A stretch of 64,000 nt of DNA from an uncultured Erythrobacter sp. (GTDB lineage Bacteria; Pseudomonadota; Alphaproteobacteria; Sphingomonadales; Sphingomonadaceae), in contig CANKYI010000001.1 in assembly GCA_947488085.1 (NCBI GenBank), positions 2,737,928 through 2,801,927 on the forward strand. Reading direction: 5' to 3'. A program made the position numbers and the translations under genes. The notes under the pieces were generated by a model. The model was not told where the DNA came from. It ran no database searches and saw nothing but the letters and a program-made list of their open reading frames with translations. Positions 51,378 to 60,320 of the stretch are shown here, piece after piece; positions within the stretch are counted from its first letter, which is position 1, and every line of letters starts with the position of its first letter.

Positions 51378-51416
51378 GTATGGAGCGGGCACTGCGCACT
51401 CATCTAGCAAAAGCGC
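51378..51416 (-). promoter_or_regulatory. Shared promoter-like element, looser copy G (TonB receptor)
   Basis: On the minus strand GCGCTTTTGC (51416-51407) is followed by GTGCGCAGTGCCCG (51399-51386) and CCATAC. The GTGC/GTGCCC part closely matches copy C, but the distance to the receptor ATG is about 100 bases, giving a long leader. Confidence 0.35.
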
Positions 51417-51549
51417 TAGGGACTGTCGCAAAGTGCGGCTATTTGGCCACATTCTTGCGCAAAACGCCTGTGCCGTAACGTCATCTTACGTAAAGGGAAG
51501 GTGAGAATCCTATTGTTTTGAGCAGTGGTTGGACCCTTGCCCTGATCGC

Positions 51550-52851
51550 TCATTCAGCTGCTTTAGCCGACTTTTCCAGTTGCGCGATGCGTGGATCGTT
51601 GGGCCAAACCCACTCATCGCCAATCACCGGCTCTACCCTTAAATCATCAGGCACATTGTCTGCGCCGATCATCCGATCACATGATTGGTGGAATGAATAT
51701 ATGCGCGCCTCTTGATAGGACAGCGGCACCGATCGAAACGCATTGCTTTGCATGCTTTTCTGGATCGCTTCGCCGAATTGAGTGTCTTCCAAGATGATCG
51801 GACTCATATCGCGGCCATTGGGCTTGGCGTCGTCTGGCACAGTCCACAAATCTGGCGCAGGTCCATCACCCCAATCCAGAGCCATGGTGACCAACTCCAA
51901 CCGCGTTGTCGTTAATGAAGTGGGCCAGAACACCAAAGGCGGCACGAAATAGTTCGACAACGGAGAAACCCAATTGGGGAACAGGGTGTAGCTTTGCGTG
52001 CAAGTTCGGCCCAGCTCTCCCACGCTTTCGATCTCTTGCCATTCGGGCGGGCTCTCGACTGCGCGCACATGTTCGCGATCCGTCTGGCGCGGCGCAGGAG
52101 CCAGCATGCGCGCATGCCCATTCGGGTACATGGTGTTCAAGTTCCGCTTGGGATCGACTAAAGGCGCCACAGTTTCGGGATGGATAAAGGGGACGTGATA
52201 GACCTCCATATTGGCCTCCATCGCGACTTTCCAATTGCAGTTCAGCTCAAACGAATGACGCGACGCAAGCCGGACCCGGTCAAACGCAAATTCATCCCAT
52301 TCATTAAGCAATGGTCCCAGCCATTCGGTCAGCGGCATCGCGTCATCATCAAAGTTCACAAAGATGACATTGCCCAGCATTTCGCATCGCACTGGGATCA
52401 ATCCCCGGCAGCTCATATCAAAATCTGCCGGGAAATCCTGCCTCTCGGGCACACCGATCAGCGTGCCATCGGTCTTGTATGTCCAGTTGTGATAGCCGCA
52501 CATCAGCCGCGAAGATTTGCCGAAATCTTTCGTTACAACCGGCGCACCACGATGGCGGCACGTGTTGTAGAATGCGCGGACTTGACCATCCATGCCGTGT
52601 ACGATGACGATAGGATCGCCGGCATTGTGCCAGCGCATATAACAGCCAGGCTCTGGAATTTCGTCGATATGGCCAGCGAATAGCCAGCTTTTTCGAAATA
52701 TATGCTCTTGTTCGAGCGCATAATACTCCGGCGATGTGTATCGCGCAGCCGGCATATCGGGCAGTTTTGGGAACCCCTCTGGCGGGGCCGTGCGTGCACC
52801 TTCCCACTCCATCAGCGCTTTCAATCGAGCAATTTCTACAGCGTCAATCAT
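51550..52851 (-). CDS. Rieske non-heme iron oxygenase, alpha subunit (third)
   Basis: A 433-residue Rieske oxygenase. Cluster ligands are CRHRGAPV and CGYHNW; the iron site fits NWKVAMEANMEVYHVPFIH. ATG 52851 has AGGAG six bases upstream. It is divergent from the SDR at 52985, and 270 bp separate its stop from the receptor start. As with the other two, no beta subunit or ferredoxin is adjacent. The three oxygenases differ in length and motif detail, so they likely have different substrates or positions of attack. Confidence 0.87.
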   Translation of the reverse strand: MIDAVEIARLKALMEWEGARTAPPEGFPKLPDMPAARYTSPEYYALEQEHIFRKSWLFAGHIDEIPEPGCYMRWHNAGDPIVIVHGMDGQVRAFYNTCRHRGAPVVTKDFGKSSRLMCGYHNWTYKTDGTLIGVPERQDFPADFDMSCRGLIPVRCEMLGNVIFVNFDDDAMPLTEWLGPLLNEWDEFAFDRVRLASRHSFELNCNWKVAMEANMEVYHVPFIHPETVAPLVDPKRNLNTMYPNGHARMLAPAPRQTDREHVRAVESPPEWQEIESVGELGRTCTQSYTLFPNWVSPLSNYFVPPLVFWPTSLTTTRLELVTMALDWGDGPAPDLWTVPDDAKPNGRDMSPIILEDTQFGEAIQKSMQSNAFRSVPLSYQEARIYSFHQSCDRMIGADNVPDDLRVEPVIGDEWVWPNDPRIAQLEKSAKAAE

Positions 52852-52914
52852 GTGCCACTCCTGATTGAAGGATAGCTGGGCACCCGCGGCGCGCACCTCA
52901 TACTTTTATCATCG

Positions 52915-52949
52915 CTTTAGCCAGTGGTGCACGGCGCGCTGGGAGATAG
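52915..52949 (+). promoter_or_regulatory. Shared promoter-like element, looser copy D
   Basis: CTTTAG is followed by GGTGCACGG (52926-52934), identical to copy B, then GATAG (52945-52949), upstream of the SDR at 52985. On the opposite strand, 52896-52878 reads GTGCGCG...GGGTGCCC in front of the Rieske gene. Confidence 0.3.
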
Positions 52950-52984
52950 TCTGCAGCCAAATATGATGCTTTTGGGAGAGAGCG

Positions 52985-53776
52985 ATGAACGCATCGGGAC
53001 AGGGAAGAGTGGCGGGCCGGGTGGCGCTGGTAACAGGCGGGGCGATGGGGCTTGGCAAGGCGGATTGCGAAAGGCTCGCCAGCGAGGGCGCAACCGTCAT
53101 CGTGACTGACCGTGAAGTGGAGTTGGCGCATAAGGTCGCAGACAATATTGGCGGGGATGCCATGGCGCTGGACGTGACAGACGAGCAACAATGGAAAGAC
53201 GTTATGGTCGCGGTTCAGGAGCGCCATGGAGGTCTAGACATTCTGGTCAACAATGCGGGCAATGTGATCTTTGAGAATATCGAGGATTGCTCGCTCGACC
53301 ATTTCAAGCTGCATCTCGACATCCATGTGAATGGCACATTCCTAGGATGCAAATATGCGCTGCCCTTGATGAAACATCGCCACAAAGAAAACGGCGGCGG
53401 TGGCAGTTCCATCGTCAATATGGCGTCGACTGCGGCGCTGATGGGGTATCCGATGATCCCGGCCTACACAGCCGCTAAAGGCGCAATCAGTGCGATGACG
53501 CGGTCCATCGCGATGCATTGCCAGGACGAGGGCTATGGCATTCGCTGCAATGCGCTTGCACCTGGAGGTATCGAAACACCAATGGTGCGCGAGATTTCTG
53601 GGCGCGGCGATGAGGATTTGATGGAAATTCCCGCTGGTCCACTGCCACAAGACGGCCTGGGCGATCCGCGCGATGTAGCAGGCGCAGTGCTGTTTCTGGC
53701 GAGCGATGATGCGCGGTTCCTGAATGGGCTGACGATCCCGGTCGACAATGGGCTGGATGCCCGTCCACATCACTGA
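52985..53776 (+). CDS. SDR-family oxidoreductase
   Basis: A 263-residue classical SDR: TGGAMGLG, VNNAGN, catalytic Ser in NMASTAALM, YTAAK, and LTIPVDNGL at the C-terminus, where DGG is usual. GGGAGAG precedes the ATG. It overlaps the MFS transporter gene by 20 bases, so uptake and oxidation are cotranscribed. Divergent from a Rieske oxygenase gene. Confidence 0.8.
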   Translation: MNASGQGRVAGRVALVTGGAMGLGKADCERLASEGATVIVTDREVELAHKVADNIGGDAMALDVTDEQQWKDVMVAVQERHGGLDILVNNAGNVIFENIEDCSLDHFKLHLDIHVNGTFLGCKYALPLMKHRHKENGGGGSSIVNMASTAALMGYPMIPAYTAAKGAISAMTRSIAMHCQDEGYGIRCNALAPGGIETPMVREISGRGDEDLMEIPAGPLPQDGLGDPRDVAGAVLFLASDDARFLNGLTIPVDNGLDARPHH

Positions 53777-55064
53777 TCCTGAAAAAACATCAGGCGGGGC
53801 ATACCGTTGGTATGTCCTCGGCCTGCTCACACTGGTCAGCATGTTTTCCATCGCTGATCGGCTGGTGTTTTCGATCCTACTCGAAGATATCAAGGCAGAA
53901 TTTGCCTTTTCCGATGGGCAGATTGGCTTGCTCGGCGGATTGGCCTTTGCTGCGACTTATGTGATTGTCGGTTTTCCGGCCGCGCGCCTTGCGGACCGGT
54001 CAGTGCGGCGTAACATTGTCGCGGGCGCAATCACATTCTGGAGCGGTATGACCGCACTTTGCGGGCTTGCGACGGGCTTCTGGACCTTATTCCTTGCCCG
54101 CACTGGTGTGGGCGTGGGCGAAGGATGCTCTGGCCCTGCGTCGCAAAGTCTCGTTGCCGATTATTTCCGCCGCGATGAGCTCGCTAAGGCGATGGGGTTC
54201 CTGACCATCGGTGCGACGATGGGGACAGCGGGCGGATTGCTGATTGGCGGGCAACTGAATGAGCTGTTTGGTTGGCGCTGGGCCTTTATGCTGATGGGGC
54301 TGCCGGGTATCTTGATCGGCGCGCTGGTCTATTTCACCATGCGCGAGCCAAGGCGCGGCCAATACGCGCCCAAGGATGCCGAGATTGAGCAGCAGCCTTT
54401 GATGGAGACCGCCAAGACGCTCACTGGCAATCGCGTCTTTATGGGCCTTGCGATTGGGTGGGCGGTGCAGATTATGATCGGCTATGCGCTGGCATTCTGG
54501 ATGGCCGCTGTGATGATGCGCAATTTTGGCATTTCGAGCGGCGACGTCGGGCTGTACCTGGGCCTTGCGTTCTTTATCGGAGGGATACCGGGGCCGATCC
54601 TTGGCGGCTATATCGCGGGGTGGTTGACCAAGCGGGATGAGCGCTGGCGTGCTTGGCTGCCGGGGATAGTCAGTCTCGGCTGTGTCCTGCCGCTCGGGCT
54701 GAGTCTTTCATCGAGCGAGTTTTGGCCGTTTCTGATATTCTTTTCCATTGCTTATGCGATCTATGTCGCAAGTCAGGCACCGATCCTTTCGGGTATTCAG
54801 GCAGCGGTGGAACCCGGGCAGCGCGGCTTCGCTGTGGCGATAGCCTTGTTCTTTAACAATCTGGTCGGACAGGCTCTGGGCCTTGCCGTGATTGGCTGGG
54901 TCAGCGATTGGCTGACCCCTACGCAAGGATCGCTGTCGCTGACCATATCTGTGTTCGCGGTTTGCCTAGTGTCCGGCGTAGTCGCCATGGCGGTGTTTGC
55001 ATGGACAGCAGCACAGATGGGTAAGACGGGGTATCTGGCGAGAATGGCCGATAACCCCGCTTAG
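53757..55064 (+). CDS. MFS transporter
   Basis: A 435-residue major facilitator superfamily permease with about 12 membrane segments. Motif A appears as GFPAARLADRSVRRNI after the second segment, and GVGVGEGCSGPASQS is typical of spinster/ACS-like subfamilies. It probably carries the substrate or an intermediate across the inner membrane. ATG 53757 is chosen; ATG 53748 is also in frame. Both lie inside the end of the SDR gene. Confidence 0.87.
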   Translation: MPVHITDPEKTSGGAYRWYVLGLLTLVSMFSIADRLVFSILLEDIKAEFAFSDGQIGLLGGLAFAATYVIVGFPAARLADRSVRRNIVAGAITFWSGMTALCGLATGFWTLFLARTGVGVGEGCSGPASQSLVADYFRRDELAKAMGFLTIGATMGTAGGLLIGGQLNELFGWRWAFMLMGLPGILIGALVYFTMREPRRGQYAPKDAEIEQQPLMETAKTLTGNRVFMGLAIGWAVQIMIGYALAFWMAAVMMRNFGISSGDVGLYLGLAFFIGGIPGPILGGYIAGWLTKRDERWRAWLPGIVSLGCVLPLGLSLSSSEFWPFLIFFSIAYAIYVASQAPILSGIQAAVEPGQRGFAVAIALFFNNLVGQALGLAVIGWVSDWLTPTQGSLSLTISVFAVCLVSGVVAMAVFAWTAAQMGKTGYLARMADNPA

Positions 55065-55072
55065 GCGCTGAT

Positions 55073-55840
55073 CTAAAACCCGGGATGTATCGCCATCATC
55101 GCGCCATCGACCAACATCTCTGATCCGGTCATGTAGGGGCATTCATCTGAGGCGAGAAAGGCAATCGCTGCCGCCGTTTCCGCCGGATCGGCCAATCTGT
55201 TCATCGGCGAAGTGGCCGCAACCGCTTCCTTGAGACCAGGGGTCACGTTCTCTGCGTGCGCAAGAATATTGGTATCGGTTGCACCAGGCACGACCGTATT
55301 GCAGCGAATATCATAGCCCTGTTGTGCGCAATGGGTGGCGATCGATTTGGAAAGCACCCGCACGGCCCCCTTGCTTGAACAATACGCCACGTCGCCGGGC
55401 AACGCGGCCATCGCGGAGGTGGATGCGATATTGATAATTGAACCTTTTGGGCCGCCTGGATTACGCTTCATTGCCGCAATAGAGGCGCGGCATCCGGCCA
55501 TCGTGCCTTTGATATTGATGTCGTAGATGCGGTCCCATGCCTCGTCAGTGACATCTTCAATTGAGAGCGCTGACACAGTGCCCGCATTATTGACCAGAAC
55601 GTCGAGTCTGCCCCAATGCTCCACTGCCTGAGCAACAATATCAGGCCAAAGGGCGAAGTTGGACACATCTTGCGTTGCAAACACTGCGCCCGCTTCTTCG
55701 CATACCGCGCCGCCCAGTTCTGCGTTAACGTCGGTGCCTAAGACTTGCGCACCATCAGCACGCAGCCGTTTAAGCGTAGCCGCACCAATGCCCGAAGCGC
55801 AGCCGGTGACAATCGCGGTTTTTCCTGAAAGATCCGGCAT
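55073..55840 (-). CDS. SDR-family oxidoreductase
   Basis: A 255-residue classical SDR: TGCASGIG, VNNAG, catalytic Ser in NIASTSAMA, YCSSK and MTGSEMLVDGAM. ATG 55840 overlaps the GST stop by one base (TGATG); an in-frame GTG one codon earlier is also present. It converges with the MFS gene. Substrate unknown; resembles the SDR at 24137. Confidence 0.8.
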   Translation of the reverse strand: MPDLSGKTAIVTGCASGIGAATLKRLRADGAQVLGTDVNAELGGAVCEEAGAVFATQDVSNFALWPDIVAQAVEHWGRLDVLVNNAGTVSALSIEDVTDEAWDRIYDINIKGTMAGCRASIAAMKRNPGGPKGSIINIASTSAMAALPGDVAYCSSKGAVRVLSKSIATHCAQQGYDIRCNTVVPGATDTNILAHAENVTPGLKEAVAATSPMNRLADPAETAAAIAFLASDECPYMTGSEMLVDGAMMAIHPGF

Positions 55841-56487
55841 CACTCAGCCTCTTGCCAGATGCCTGCACTGGTTCGGCCATTATGGTGATCGACAAAGCGT
55901 GCGAGATTGTCCGTTCCTTCTGGCAGCTTCCATCCCACTGTGAAGCCGAAATTGGCAAAGCAAAAGACGAGCAGATCGGCAAAAGTGAACCGGTCCAGCG
56001 CAAAGTGATTTCCATCACCTAGAACTGCATCGAAATCGCGCCATTTCTCATCCGACATCGCGGACAATTCGGCGCCTGCGTCTGGCGAGACCACGGGCAT
56101 GCGCGGTTCGAACATGGGGCGACCGCCACCTGCACGAAAGCCCATAGTCATCGGCACTACGACCTCTTGATCAAACAAGCGCGCCCATTTGCGCACTTCG
56201 GCACGTTCAGCGGGGGTTTCGCCAAACAGGTTGGGCGATGGATGTTTCTCTTCGATAAATTCGCAAATCGGCCAGCTCTCTGTCAGGCATGTGCCATCAT
56301 CCAGCTCGAGCGTAGGGATGGTGCCATGCGGATTCTTTTCGAGATATTCCGCGCTTTGGCGGTTTTCACCCGTGATGATATCATAGTGGACGCGGGTGAA
56401 ATCACTGCCCTCTTTCAAGCCTTTTTCAGCCAAAAACATGCGCACCAAACGTGGATTGGGGCCGAGGCTCGAATGCAATGTCGTCAT
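55840..56487 (-). CDS. Glutathione S-transferase family protein
   Basis: A 215-residue GST. The N-terminal thioredoxin-like domain shows NPHGTIPTLELDDG and the glutathione-binding LTESWPICEFIEE; the C-terminal helical domain includes FALDRFTFADLLVF. It could conjugate or isomerise reactive intermediates. GGAGAG precedes the ATG. First gene of a GST-SDR unit and the rightmost gene of the catabolic block. Confidence 0.86.
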   Translation of the reverse strand: MTTLHSSLGPNPRLVRMFLAEKGLKEGSDFTRVHYDIITGENRQSAEYLEKNPHGTIPTLELDDGTCLTESWPICEFIEEKHPSPNLFGETPAERAEVRKWARLFDQEVVVPMTMGFRAGGGRPMFEPRMPVVSPDAGAELSAMSDEKWRDFDAVLGDGNHFALDRFTFADLLVFCFANFGFTVGWKLPEGTDNLARFVDHHNGRTSAGIWQEAE

Positions 56488-56551
56488 GTTATCTCTCCAC
56501 TAAAGTAGGGTTGGCGGTGATCCTATGCGTACAGGCGGGCCACGTCGCCCT

Positions 56552-56578
56552 GCCATTTGCGATAGGGCCATTTGCGAT
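56552..56578 (+). repeat. Short direct repeat upstream of GST and PH-domain genes
   Basis: GCCATTTGCGAT occurs twice (56552-56563 and 56567-56578) with a 15-base period in the 133-base region between the divergent genes. It could be an operator with helical near-phasing or a chance duplication. Confidence 0.5.
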
Positions 56579-56620
56579 TGGCGCTTGCACGCGCGCTCGC
56601 ACCACAGCATTGTTGCAACC

Positions 56621-57382
56621 ATGAATGATCAGGGCGCATCCGACAAACCAGAAGACAGCGCGGGCGGGGGCTTTCAATCGAAGCGCGCGCGGCAATTGTT
56701 TGGCCACCAAAGCGGGGGCAACCCGTGGGAGGATGCTGCGAAAAGTGCGGCAAATGCCGGTGAGACTGCACCGGATCAGGCCGCACAAGCAGCTGAAGGT
56801 GGGACGGCTTTGCCAACTTCCTCTGCGCCTTATCCGAAACACGCGAGCTATGCCGCACCTGAGACCACCGAGGAGCCAGCACAAAGCCCCATTATCACTG
56901 ATGTTGATGACGATGGTGAGTTGACCAAGTTGCACCCCAACTACAAGCTGCTGATGCGCATCGGGGCTGTCATCACTGCTTTGTTTCTGATGATCGCAGC
57001 GATGGTTGCCGAAGGGGTTCTGGGGCCTGAATTTGACCTGCCTTTGGGTGTGATAATGGTCCCCGCGCTATTGCTAGCGCTTTTCCTCATTGTCCGTTTG
57101 CCCAACGCGCGGTTCAATGCGCGCGGTTATCAGATCAGCCGCGACCGGCTGCGCGTGGTGCGCGGCATTATGTTTCACTCAGATACAATTGTGCCGTTTG
57201 GTCGGGTCCAGCATATCGATGTTGATCAAGGTCCGATTGAGCGTGCACTGGGTATCGCGACCATGACTTTGCACACAGCGGGCAGTCACAATGCCTCGGT
57301 TCATCTGCCGGGTCTGGGGCATGAATTGGCGGTGCAGATGCGTGAGGAGATCCGCGCGCATATCAAACGGGAAAGCATGTGA
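56621..57382 (+). CDS. Bacterial PH-domain protein, YdbS-like
   Basis: A 253-residue membrane protein. A long polar N-terminal part (about residues 1-100, rich in Ala, Gly, Glu) leads to two membrane segments (RIGAVITALFLMIAAMVAEG and LGVIMVPALLLALFLIV) and a bPH2 (DUF304) domain with VPFGRVQHIDVDQGPIER. ATG 56621 is the likely start, although no good ribosome site is visible; the frame extends 32 codons upstream. Overlaps the next PH gene by GTGA. YdbS/YdbT pairs are conserved but their function is poorly known. Confidence 0.78.
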   Translation: MNDQGASDKPEDSAGGGFQSKRARQLFGHQSGGNPWEDAAKSAANAGETAPDQAAQAAEGGTALPTSSAPYPKHASYAAPETTEEPAQSPIITDVDDDGELTKLHPNYKLLMRIGAVITALFLMIAAMVAEGVLGPEFDLPLGVIMVPALLLALFLIVRLPNARFNARGYQISRDRLRVVRGIMFHSDTIVPFGRVQHIDVDQGPIERALGIATMTLHTAGSHNASVHLPGLGHELAVQMREEIRAHIKRESM

Positions 57383-58938
57383 GCGTTGCGTCGAGCAAGG
57401 CTCTGGAGCCGCGCCATACTGCTCCATTGAGCGTTCTTGTGGGCGCGGCGGCGGGCCTGCAAAATGCTGTTGTTCCCGTGATCGCCATCGCTTTTGGCAC
57501 TGGCACGACTGGGTTTGGTGTACTCATCGCGCTCGGCGTAGGCGGAGCGATACTCGCTGTTGCAGCGCTGTTTTCCTATATTCGTTGGAAGCGGCTGACT
57601 TACACGATCGGCATTGCCGATATTCGCGTTGAGAGCGGTGTGCTCAGCCGTTCTGCGCGGTCCGTCCCTTATGAGCGCATTCAGGACGTCAGCCTCGAAC
57701 AGAAACTGATCCCGCGCCTCTTTGGGCTGGTCGCAGTGAAGTTTGAGACGGGCGCTGGTGGTGGCGAGGATTTGAGTCTCTCCTTTTTGAGAGAGGATGA
57801 TGGCGAGGAATTGCGCCAGCTGGTGCGGACGCGCCGCGATGAAGAAGCGCAAGGAATAGCTGCTGCGGCGGGTAAAGAGCCCGCAGATGCGGCCCCTGTG
57901 GAAGAAGCAGAGCCACTATTTACAATGGGACCAGGCAGGCTTTTCACCTTTGGCTTGTTTGAATTTTCGCTGGCAGTGTTCGCAGTGCTGTTTGGTCTGA
58001 TGCAAACTGCGGGCAGCTTCATCGACTTCGAGTTTTGGGATGCCGATTTCTGGCTCAGTTGGTTTGTCGATGAAGGCAGCAATCTAACCGACCAGATCAG
58101 CGGTGCGAGCACAGGGGTTCAAGCGTTGGGCGCTATTGGAGCGCTGGTGGGCTTGTTTGTCGTGGGCTCTGCGACTGGGATGTTTCGCGTCTTTGCGCGC
58201 GAATGGGGCTTCTTGCTGGAACAGACAGCGCGCGGCTTTCGACGGCGGCGCGGGCTGTTCACGCGCACTGACGTCGTTATGCCTATCCATAGAGTGCAGG
58301 GTGTGAAGCTCGGCACGGGTTTCGTCCGATACCGGTTCGGTTGGCACAATTTGCGCTTTGTCAGTCTGGCTCAGGATTTGGGCGCATCCAGCCACGTGGT
58401 GGCGCCATTTGCCCGGCTCAACGAAATTGCACCGATTGTCGAGGCCGCCGGGTTTCATTTACCCGATGAAAACGCCGACTGGCATCGTGCGACAGAAACC
58501 TATCTGTTCGACAATGCTCTGAGCGATGCAATGTTCTTCCTGATCGCATCTGGCATCGCCTTCACTACCACCTCAATCTACGCACCTGAATGGACAACGC
58601 TTGCGGCCGGCATTCCATTGGTACTGGCCGGTATTTCTGCGCTCGCAAATGTGCTGGCGTGGCGGTATCAACGCCACGCCTTGGACGACACTCAGATTAT
58701 GGCGAGCAAGGGTATGCTGTCCCCCCGCAGCCAAATCGCAACCCGGATGAAGTTGCATTCGGTTCAGATTTCGCAAGGGCCGATTGCGCGCTTTCGTGGC
58801 TATGCGACGCTCCATCTGGGCCAGGCAGGCGGTCAATTCTCAATCCCTGGCATCCCGGTGGAGCGGGCAAGACAGGTGCGCCGCGAAGTGCTTGAGACAA
58901 TTGCTGCGACCGATTTCTCACAGTTGGAGCGAGCTTAA
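57379..58938 (+). CDS. Bacterial PH-domain protein, YdbT-like
   Basis: A 519-residue membrane protein with repeated bPH2 (DUF304) domains separated by hydrophobic pairs. The repeats are marked by VPYERIQDVSLEQKLIPRLF, MPIHRVQGVKLGTGFVRYRF and KLHSVQISQGPIARFRGY. The start is GTG overlapping the preceding stop. It forms a conserved two-gene unit with the YdbS-like gene; YdbT relatives have been linked to membrane or envelope stress resistance. It converges with the acetyltransferase gene in a TTAAGC overlap. Confidence 0.8.
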   Translation: MSVASSKALEPRHTAPLSVLVGAAAGLQNAVVPVIAIAFGTGTTGFGVLIALGVGGAILAVAALFSYIRWKRLTYTIGIADIRVESGVLSRSARSVPYERIQDVSLEQKLIPRLFGLVAVKFETGAGGGEDLSLSFLREDDGEELRQLVRTRRDEEAQGIAAAAGKEPADAAPVEEAEPLFTMGPGRLFTFGLFEFSLAVFAVLFGLMQTAGSFIDFEFWDADFWLSWFVDEGSNLTDQISGASTGVQALGAIGALVGLFVVGSATGMFRVFAREWGFLLEQTARGFRRRRGLFTRTDVVMPIHRVQGVKLGTGFVRYRFGWHNLRFVSLAQDLGASSHVVAPFARLNEIAPIVEAAGFHLPDENADWHRATETYLFDNALSDAMFFLIASGIAFTTTSIYAPEWTTLAAGIPLVLAGISALANVLAWRYQRHALDDTQIMASKGMLSPRSQIATRMKLHSVQISQGPIARFRGYATLHLGQAGGQFSIPGIPVERARQVRREVLETIAATDFSQLERA

Positions 58939-59261
58939 GCTCTCAAATCGCTCCAATCCGGGTTCTCGTCGAACTTTTTAGCCACATACCAACATTGCGG
59001 CTCAATCTTGAAGCCGTGCTCGCGAGCATCGTTGATCAAGCGTTTGACCAAAAGCCCTGCAATCCCACGTCCGCCAATTTCCGGTGGGACAATTGTATGT
59101 GTCGCAACCCGCACCGCGCCGCCGCCAGAGTTGCGGTCGCGCGACTCCCATTCGAGATAGCCAGTTGCGCTCTCGCCGGGGATATGCGCGACGTATTTGC
59201 CCCCGTTCCTGTTCCCGTTGTCTTGGTGGGTGATAGTTACGCCATCAATTGGCTCGCTCAT
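58935..59261 (-). CDS. Small GNAT-like acetyltransferase (NATD1/YjdJ type)
   Basis: A 108-residue GCN5-like N-acetyltransferase domain. Marks are TGYLEWESRD, TIVPPEIGGRGIAGLLVK (the acetyl-CoA-binding loop with GGRGIA) and the C-terminal CWYVAKKFDENPDW. ATG 59261 gives MSEPIDGV. The small single-domain form is widespread and of unknown substrate. It is divergent from the threonine aldolase-like gene. Confidence 0.8.
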   Translation of the reverse strand: MSEPIDGVTITHQDNGNRNGGKYVAHIPGESATGYLEWESRDRNSGGGAVRVATHTIVPPEIGGRGIAGLLVKRLINDAREHGFKIEPQCWYVAKKFDENPDWSDLRA

Positions 59262-59312
59262 TTGTTTAGCTCCTGCTTGCACTGGCGGTAATCGTAGTTA
59301 GAGGCGGTTGGT

Positions 59313-60320
59313 ATGTCTGATCCTATGCCCTTCCTCTCTGACAATGCCGCTCCCGTCCATCCCAAAGTGTGGGAGGCGATGCGTGCAGCCGATAGCGCCG
59401 ACAACCCTTATGATGGCGACGCCTTGTCGGCAGAGCTGGATGCGCGGTTTTCCGATCTGTTCGGGCGCGAATGCGCGGCGCTTTGGACGGCAACAGGGAC
59501 ATCTGCGAATTGTCTGGCGCTGGGCACGATGGTACAGCCGCATGGCGGTTTGGTGTGCCACGAAGAGGCGCATATCGAGGTTGATGAAGGCGGTGCGCCG
59601 GGGTTCTACCTCCATGGGGCGAAGCTTATGCTCTGTGCGGGCGAAGGGGCGAAGCTGACGCCGCAGGGTATCGCTGCATTGATCGACCCGATCCGCGACG
59701 ACGTGCATCAGGTTCAGGCCTATGCCATCTCTATTACACAGGCCAGCGAATATGGCCGCTCCTATACGCCCGCTGAGCTGTCTGCACTCATCGATTTTGC
59801 GAAGGACCGCAAGCTCGGTCTGCACATGGATGGCGCGCGCTTTGCAAACTCGGCGGCGTTCTTGGGCGGCAGTGCGGCGGCGGCAGCGGGAGGCGTCGAC
59901 AGCCTTGCATTTGGCTTTATCAAAAATGGCGGCATGGGTGCAGAGGCTGTGGTGCTGTTCGATAGCGAGCGCGCCGCTGAGGTAAGATATCGCCGCAAAC
60001 GCGCTGGTCATTTGCAATGCAAGGGCCGGTATCTGGCCGCGCAAATCCTCGCTATGTTGGAAGGCGATCTGTGGCTCGCCAATGCTCGCCATGCGAACGC
60101 TGCGGCTGCCGAGATTGCGAGCGGTGCGGGTGATCGCCTCATGCATCCGGTTGAGGCGAATGAGCTGTTTATGCGTCTTTCGCCCACCGAGCGAGAGGCT
60201 TTGCGTGCACAGAATTTCGCATTCTATGATTGGGGCGATGACGCGGCGCGTTTCGTCACCGCATGGGATACACGCGCTGAAGAGGCGACGGCACTCGGCA
60301 AGGCAATCGCCTCCCTGTGA
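59313..60320 (+). CDS. Low-specificity threonine aldolase-like PLP enzyme
   Basis: A 335-residue fold-type I PLP enzyme of the threonine aldolase/beta-eliminating lyase family, which cleaves threonine to glycine and acetaldehyde. Marks are DNAAPVHPKVWEAM, LWTATGTSANCLALG, GLHMDGARFANSAAFL and the probable PLP lysine in GFIKNGGMGAEAV. GAGG precedes the ATG. The stop overlaps the EamA transporter gene as GTGA. Confidence 0.87.
   Translation: MSDPMPFLSDNAAPVHPKVWEAMRAADSADNPYDGDALSAELDARFSDLFGRECAALWTATGTSANCLALGTMVQPHGGLVCHEEAHIEVDEGGAPGFYLHGAKLMLCAGEGAKLTPQGIAALIDPIRDDVHQVQAYAISITQASEYGRSYTPAELSALIDFAKDRKLGLHMDGARFANSAAFLGGSAAAAAGGVDSLAFGFIKNGGMGAEAVVLFDSERAAEVRYRRKRAGHLQCKGRYLAAQILAMLEGDLWLANARHANAAAAEIASGAGDRLMHPVEANELFMRLSPTEREALRAQNFAFYDWGDDAARFVTAWDTRAEEATALGKAIASL

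Noticed and set aside
55800..59300. Possible second attachment site: search for a copy of the tRNA-Thr 3' end (TTCAATTCTCTCTCGTGG) at the right edge of the catabolic block
   Set aside because: No matching stretch was found by eye, and no integrase gene is present in the window.
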